A DNA stretch of 9,429 bases from contig DHPK01000010.1 in assembly GCA_002407845.1 (NCBI GenBank), positions 197,174 through 206,602 on the forward strand. Direction: 5' to 3'. Shown here piece after piece: positions 6,269 through 9,429 of this stretch. Numbering within the stretch: the stretch's first letter is position 1; each line of letters opens with the position of its first letter. Both the position numbers and the translations under genes were made by a program. The notes below the pieces were generated by a model, which made no database searches, was not told the DNA's origin, and saw only the letters and a list, made by a program, of their open reading frames with translations. Origin of the DNA: Leptolinea sp. UBA5366. Its GTDB lineage: Bacteria; Chloroflexota; Anaerolineae; Anaerolineales; Anaerolineaceae.

Positions 6269-6511
6269 ATAGTTATCTGAAGAACATATCGTTTTATCTG
6301 ATAGAAAAGCCGAATATTTTGAAAATTTAGAAAAGCATTCTTGGATTGCATTGAAAAATGAATAAATGAACCCCGAATATTAGAAACACCTGGATAAATG
6401 GTCAACTCCCCTATTAATTTCATCGACTACAGAGATGTAATTCTTTCAAATGCTTGTGTTCTTGTATTATTGTCTTCATGAAATCGTTTTGTGGAATTCC
6501 CACAGGCAGTT
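6269..6511. other. Intergenic region after AbiE with possible gene remnants
   Basis: The gap between abiEii and the exonuclease gene is about 273 bp and AT-rich, like the AbiE module. No T-tailed terminator is seen. A plus-strand frame at 6273-6365 encodes about 30 residues (…EYFENLEKHSWIALKNE) without a start codon. A second at 6398-6481 encodes a 27-residue ORF from ATG (MVNSPINFIDYRDVILSNAC…) with only a weak ribosome-binding site. They may be the decayed edge of the acquired module or chance frames; neither is called as a gene. Confidence 0.4.
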
Positions 6512-6520
6512 TGCTATAAT
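6489..6520 (+). promoter_or_regulatory. Extended -10 promoter of the exonuclease III gene with overlapping palindrome
   Basis: TGCTATAAT (6512-6520) is a perfect extended -10 (TGnTATAAT), giving a start near 6526 and a leader of about 15 nt. No good -35 is needed or seen at 17 bp. TGTGGAATTCCCACA (6490-6504), with the perfect core GGAATTCC (6493-6500), covers the -35 zone. The palindrome is one base short of a perfect 16-mer and could be an operator. The binding protein is unknown. Confidence 0.6.
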
Positions 6521-6541
6521 TAGGCAGAAAAGGAAGTGAAA

Positions 6542-7312
6542 ATGATACGATTGGTCAGCTGGAATGTGAATGGATTGCGCGCGATTGACCGCAAAGGAAA
6601 TTTTCAGGATGTTTTCGCACTCGAACCTGATGTGCTGTGCCTGCAGGAAATAAAGTCCAGCCCCGATCAGCTGCCGGATCATGTATTGAATGTTCCTGGC
6701 TATCATGCCTTCTTTAATCCATCCCGCGCCAAAAAAGGATACAGCGGTACCGCGATTTATACAAAGGTGGCGCCAGTCACGGTTGAACCCGGACTCGGCG
6801 TCGAGCGCTTCGATGTTGAAGGGCGGACACAGATCGCCGATTTTGGTTCTTTCCTGCTGTACAACATTTATTACCCAAATGGAAAAGCCAGCGCAGAACG
6901 GCTGCAATTCAAGCTGGATTTCTACGAGACATTTCACGCTCACATTCTCGATCAGGTCAAGCAGGGCAGGTCGGTAGTCGTTTGCGGCGATGTCAACACT
7001 GCCCATCAGGAAATTGACCTGGCACGCCCGAAGGAAAACGCTCAGGTTTCCGGTTTTTTACCGGTAGAGCGGGAATTTCTGGATCGGTTCATTTCTAGCG
7101 GATTTTTGGATACATTCCGTCTTTTTGAATCGGGCAGCGGGTACTACACTTGGTGGGACTATGTCACCAAAGCGCGCGATCGCAATGTCGGCTGGCGTAT
7201 TGACTATTTTTACGTAAATCAGGAATTTAAAGACAGGGTAATTCGCAGCACGATCCATAATGATGTGTTTGGATCGGATCACTGTCCGATCAGCATTGAT
7301 CTGGATTTGTAA
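6542..7312 (+). CDS. xth: Exodeoxyribonuclease III (AP endonuclease, ExoA/Xth family)
   Basis: A 256-residue Mg-dependent exonuclease III / AP endonuclease of base-excision repair, acting in the cytoplasm on abasic sites and blocked 3' ends. The family motifs occur in order: LVSWNVNGLRA (4-14, metal ligand Asn8), LCLQEIKSS (32-40, catalytic Glu36), YSGTAIYTK (67-75), NIYYPNGKASAERLQFK (108-124, Tyr110), VVVCGDVNTAHQEIDL (145-160, Asp150 and Asn152), YTWWDY (202-207), GWRIDYFYV (217-225) and GSDHCPI (244-250, Asp246-His247 pair). The catalytic set is complete and the length is normal. The ATG at 6542 is chosen over the GTG at 6536, because AGGAAG (6531-6536) spaces correctly to the ATG and the protein then begins with the usual M-x-LxSWNVNG. 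It converges with recO, with 14 bp between stops. Confidence 0.96.
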   Translation: MIRLVSWNVNGLRAIDRKGNFQDVFALEPDVLCLQEIKSSPDQLPDHVLNVPGYHAFFNPSRAKKGYSGTAIYTKVAPVTVEPGLGVERFDVEGRTQIADFGSFLLYNIYYPNGKASAERLQFKLDFYETFHAHILDQVKQGRSVVVCGDVNTAHQEIDLARPKENAQVSGFLPVEREFLDRFISSGFLDTFRLFESGSGYYTWWDYVTKARDRNVGWRIDYFYVNQEFKDRVIRSTIHNDVFGSDHCPISIDLDL

Positions 7313-7326
7313 GCTGAGGGTTTTGT

Positions 7327-8079
7327 TCAGCGAATGCAGTTCAGAAAAGTCTGACTGTTGATTTTACGTTCGAGCAGCCAGGTCAGATAGCTGGTCAAGA
7401 TTGTCTCAGCTTCTGGACGCAGCGCCGCCGGCCAGCCGGCTGCTGCGGCTTTTGAGAATGGCTGGGTCTGATAGAAACGGAAGTATTTTAGCGTGCGGGC
7501 TGAAATTGGAGTTAATCCGCTTTCCGGCCGGCTGCATTTTGGACAGACGATTCCTCCCAATGCGCTCGAAAAAAACTGATTCTGCTCAAGAACCGGTTCA
7601 CCGCACTGAACGCATTGATGCAGCTGCGGACGGAATCCCGCGATATCCAGCAGGCGAAAATCAAAATACCGCAGCACCGGAAAACGATCTTCAGCTTTGG
7701 CGAGGCGGCGCATTGAATCGATGACCAGCACGTAAAGCTCCCGGTTCATGACTTCATCGTTTGCAAATCGATCCGTAAGTTCGGAAATGTAAGCCGCGTG
7801 GCAGGTTGATTCGAGGTCACAGGCAAGGTTGGGAAAAGATTCGAGTGTAGACACCTGGCTGATGATCCAGGATGAACCGCTGCCGCGCGCTAACTGCGCT
7901 GTGACAAGCGTGAAAGGTTCAAGATGTCCAGCTTTGCGGGAGTTCATTTTCCGCACCCCTTTTGCCAGTGCAGAAACTTTTCCCCGATCCGCGGTCAGCA
8001 GCTTGATATAGCGATCTGCCTCACCGTAATTGTTGTGGCTCAGCACGATCGCCTGAACGCGAACCGAACGCTCCACCAT
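7327..8079 (-). CDS. recO: DNA repair protein RecO
   Basis: A 250-residue RecO, the RecFOR-pathway mediator that binds single-stranded DNA and SSB and helps load RecA at gaps. The N-terminal OB-fold starts VRVQAIVLSHNNYGEADRYIKLLTADRGKVSALAKGVRK (about 6-44), with the characteristic Y-GE-D-I and RGK-ALAKGVRK motifs. It is followed by LEPFTLV and a helical domain. The zinc-finger Cys156-x2-Cys159 and Cys179-x2-Cys182 set is intact, with FSSALGGIVCPKC in between. The length is typical. It is the last gene of the leftward operon. Its start lies seven bases after the cytidine deaminase stop, and an AAAGG overlaps the end of that gene (complement of 8083-8087), so translation is probably coupled. 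No terminator is seen between it and the opposing exonuclease gene. Confidence 0.95.
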   Translation of the reverse strand: MVERSVRVQAIVLSHNNYGEADRYIKLLTADRGKVSALAKGVRKMNSRKAGHLEPFTLVTAQLARGSGSSWIISQVSTLESFPNLACDLESTCHAAYISELTDRFANDEVMNRELYVLVIDSMRRLAKAEDRFPVLRYFDFRLLDIAGFRPQLHQCVQCGEPVLEQNQFFSSALGGIVCPKCSRPESGLTPISARTLKYFRFYQTQPFSKAAAAGWPAALRPEAETILTSYLTWLLERKINSQTFLNCIR

Positions 8080-8086
8080 CAGCCTT

Positions 8087-8485
8087 TCATTTCAATGAAA
8101 TGGAAGTAAAGGCACCCGGCAGCAATTCAGCAGGGGTTGCGCGCAGCGTAATCTTCCCTTGTTCATCCACGATGACAACATCCATATCTAAGGAAAATTC
8201 AATCATTACTTGTCGGCAGGCGCCGCAGGGCGACCCGCCGTCTCGGGTAGCGATGACCAGCGTCTCAAAATCCCGGCTGCCATCTGCCACTGCTTGAAAC
8301 ATGGCGTTTCGTTCGCCGCAGATTGTCAGCGGATAAGATGCGTTTTCGATGTTTGCTCCGGTATAAACTTTCCCGCTTTTTGTTCGCAGCGCGGCACCAA
8401 CCGGATAATTTGAATAAGGAACATAAGCATTATTGCGCGCCAGCAACGCTAAATCGATCAGTTCCTGCATGTTTTTATCAGTCAT
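8087..8485 (-). CDS. cdd: Cytidine deaminase
   Basis: A 132-residue homotetrameric-type cytidine deaminase (pyrimidine salvage; converts cytidine and deoxycytidine to uridine and deoxyuridine). The N-terminus MQELIDLALLARNNAYVPYSNYPVGAAL aligns with the Bacillus type. GANIENASYPLTICGERNA carries the substrate loop NIEN (45-48), Cys56 and catalytic Glu58. SPCGACRQVMIEF supplies Cys87 and Cys90, completing the three-cysteine zinc site. CGER replaces the commoner CAER. The C-terminal ELLPGAF is standard. The ATG at 8483-8485 is chosen over the longer start at 8530 because it gives normal family length; the extension would lie inside the preceding gene. It overlaps the CBS-protein stop by eight bases, and a purine-rich GGAG…AAGAG stretch (complement of 8491-8501) serves as ribosome-binding site. 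Confidence 0.95.
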   Translation of the reverse strand: MTDKNMQELIDLALLARNNAYVPYSNYPVGAALRTKSGKVYTGANIENASYPLTICGERNAMFQAVADGSRDFETLVIATRDGGSPCGACRQVMIEFSLDMDVVIVDEQGKITLRATPAELLPGAFTSISLK

Positions 8486-9429
8486 CTGTGCTCTTTTCTC
8501 CGTCGGATTCCGAATCAGAGTCCTCATCAACGCGTTTTACAACCACGCGGGCAATCCGGTTTCCAGACAATTCGCCGATCTGGAAATCCCAATCGTCGAC
8601 CCGGATCACTTCATCCCCAACAGGCACTTTCCCGATTTGGGAGTACATGAAACCCGCCAGCGTATCCGCGGAGTCGCGCGTGATGTGCGTTCCGAGCATG
8701 TCGTTCACATCTTCGAGGTCGATTCTGCCAAGCAATGAATACTCGTTCGGACCCAGTTCCTCGACCAGAATCTCTTCTGATTCGTCATATTCATCTCTGA
8801 TCTCGCCGACAATTTCCTCAACGATGTCTTCCATTGAGACAATCCCGGCAGTTCCGCCGTATTCATCCACCACAATGACCATATGGATTCCTGAAGACTG
8901 CATTTCGCTCAGCAATTCCCCAGCCTTTTTGGCTTCAGGGACGAACAGCGCCGGCCGCAGGAAGTCACGGAGTACCTGATCCTCGGGGTGTTCCGCATAA
9001 ATCTTCAGCAGATCTTTGGCGTAAATCACGCCGATGATGTTATCGATCTCATCTTCATAGACTGGCAGACGGGAGTGCCCGGAGGAGAGCACCGCAGCAG
9101 CGGCTTCCTCTAAGGTCACATCAACTTCAATCGCAGTCATATCGATTCTGGGAATCATTATTTCACGGCTTAAGGTGTCGTTAAATCCTAAAATCGAGCG
9201 CACCATTTTTCGTTCATCTTCTTTCAAAACCGTATTGTCAGAGGCGTTGTTGACCCATTCCCGCAGCTGCGCTTCCACTTCATTGAAGGTGTAGTCATGC
9301 CGAACATTGTCCGGTTTAAACGATTCATAGAGGTTGTACAATGGCTTGAATAGAAAGATGAAAATTTTTGCGAATCCGTTCAAAAATTTTGCCCAGGATT
9401 CGGCATAACGGGCAGCAATGCCGCTGACC
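8478..9429 (-). CDS. CNNM/CorC-type hemolysin-family CBS-domain protein, 5' partial
   Basis: The reading frame is open through the window edge, so 316 C-terminal residues are visible and the N-terminus is missing. The first visible residues (ISGIAARYAESWAKFL-like, 9384-9428) and the hydrophobic IFIFLFKPLYNLY stretch match the end of a DUF21/CNNM membrane domain, so the whole protein is probably a membrane CNNM/HlyC protein (Mg or Na handling). An in-frame TTG at 9381-9383 could be mistaken for the start. Next come a helical linker (LKEDERKMVRSILGF), a CBS pair (MIPRIDM…HSRLPVYEDEIDNIIGVIYAKDLL, then FVPEAKKAGELLSEMQSSGIHMVIVVDEYGGTAGIVSMEDIVEEIVGEI in pieces) and a CorC_HlyC domain (YSLLGRIDLEDVNDML to IGELSGNRIARVVVKR). 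It ends in an acidic tail. It is the first visible gene of the operon with cdd and recO. Soluble CorC lacks the DUF21 domain and is less likely here. Confidence 0.9.
   Translation of the reverse strand, partial: VSGIAARYAESWAKFLNGFAKIFIFLFKPLYNLYESFKPDNVRHDYTFNEVEAQLREWVNNASDNTVLKEDERKMVRSILGFNDTLSREIMIPRIDMTAIEVDVTLEEAAAAVLSSGHSRLPVYEDEIDNIIGVIYAKDLLKIYAEHPEDQVLRDFLRPALFVPEAKKAGELLSEMQSSGIHMVIVVDEYGGTAGIVSMEDIVEEIVGEIRDEYDESEEILVEELGPNEYSLLGRIDLEDVNDMLGTHITRDSADTLAGFMYSQIGKVPVGDEVIRVDDWDFQIGELSGNRIARVVVKRVDEDSDSESDGEKSTDD

Noticed and set aside
8486..8530. N-terminal extension of cytidine deaminase starting at 8530
   Set aside because: It lies inside the CBS-protein coding region and would exceed the family length; the ATG at 8485 has better alignment and context.
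9381..9383. TTG as the true start of the CBS-domain protein
   Set aside because: The frame stays open to the window edge and the upstream residues fit the end of a DUF21/CNNM membrane domain, so the gene continues off-window.
1..9429. CRISPR arrays, tRNA or rRNA genes, insertion sequences, attachment sites
   Set aside because: No spaced repeat array, cloverleaf, rRNA-like stretch, transposase or flanking duplication was seen on either strand.

Overview
The window looks like a bacterial chromosome segment. Two things suggest an anaerobic member of the Chloroflexota, Anaerolineae type: the large twin peptide-type solute-binding proteins, and the CBS-hemolysin/cdd/recO gene order. That assignment is inferred from protein style and gene order, not from a marker gene. 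G+C is mosaic. For example, positions 1501-1560 hold 39 G+C of 60, while positions 5281-5340 inside the toxin-antitoxin module hold 18 of 60.

Layout. 1-490: a probable terminator hairpin of an off-window gene, an exact 14-bp tandem duplication, and a small FMN/PNPOx-fold protein gene. 491-901: a long non-coding stretch with a foldable 65-nt element, a run of short inverted repeats and an AT-rich promoter zone. 902-4649: two tandem paralogous extracytoplasmic substrate-binding proteins (SBP_bac_5 type), each with its own leader, ribosome-binding site and downstream intrinsic terminator. No permease or ATPase gene is present. 4723-6268: an AT-rich type IV toxin-antitoxin / abortive-infection module, abiEi-abiEii. 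Its genes overlap by four bases, and its promoter sits inside a 14-of-16 inverted repeat that looks like the AbiEi operator. 6269-6541: a decayed-looking gap ending in an extended -10 promoter. 6542-7312: exonuclease III. 7327-9429, minus strand: a tightly packed leftward operon of a CNNM/CorC-type CBS protein (5' end off-window), cytidine deaminase and RecO. It converges on exonuclease III with only 14 bp between stop codons.

How the parts work together. The minus-strand block is a housekeeping cluster (membrane CBS protein, pyrimidine salvage, recombination mediator) facing a base-excision-repair nuclease. The binding proteins serve nutrient capture and must rely on a permease encoded elsewhere. 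AbiE is an accessory defence cassette set between the transporter and repair genes, insulated on its left by a strong terminator. The most specific new observation is the promoter-spanning operator of the AbiE module. The twin binding proteins without a lipobox and the structured leader at 559-623 come next.
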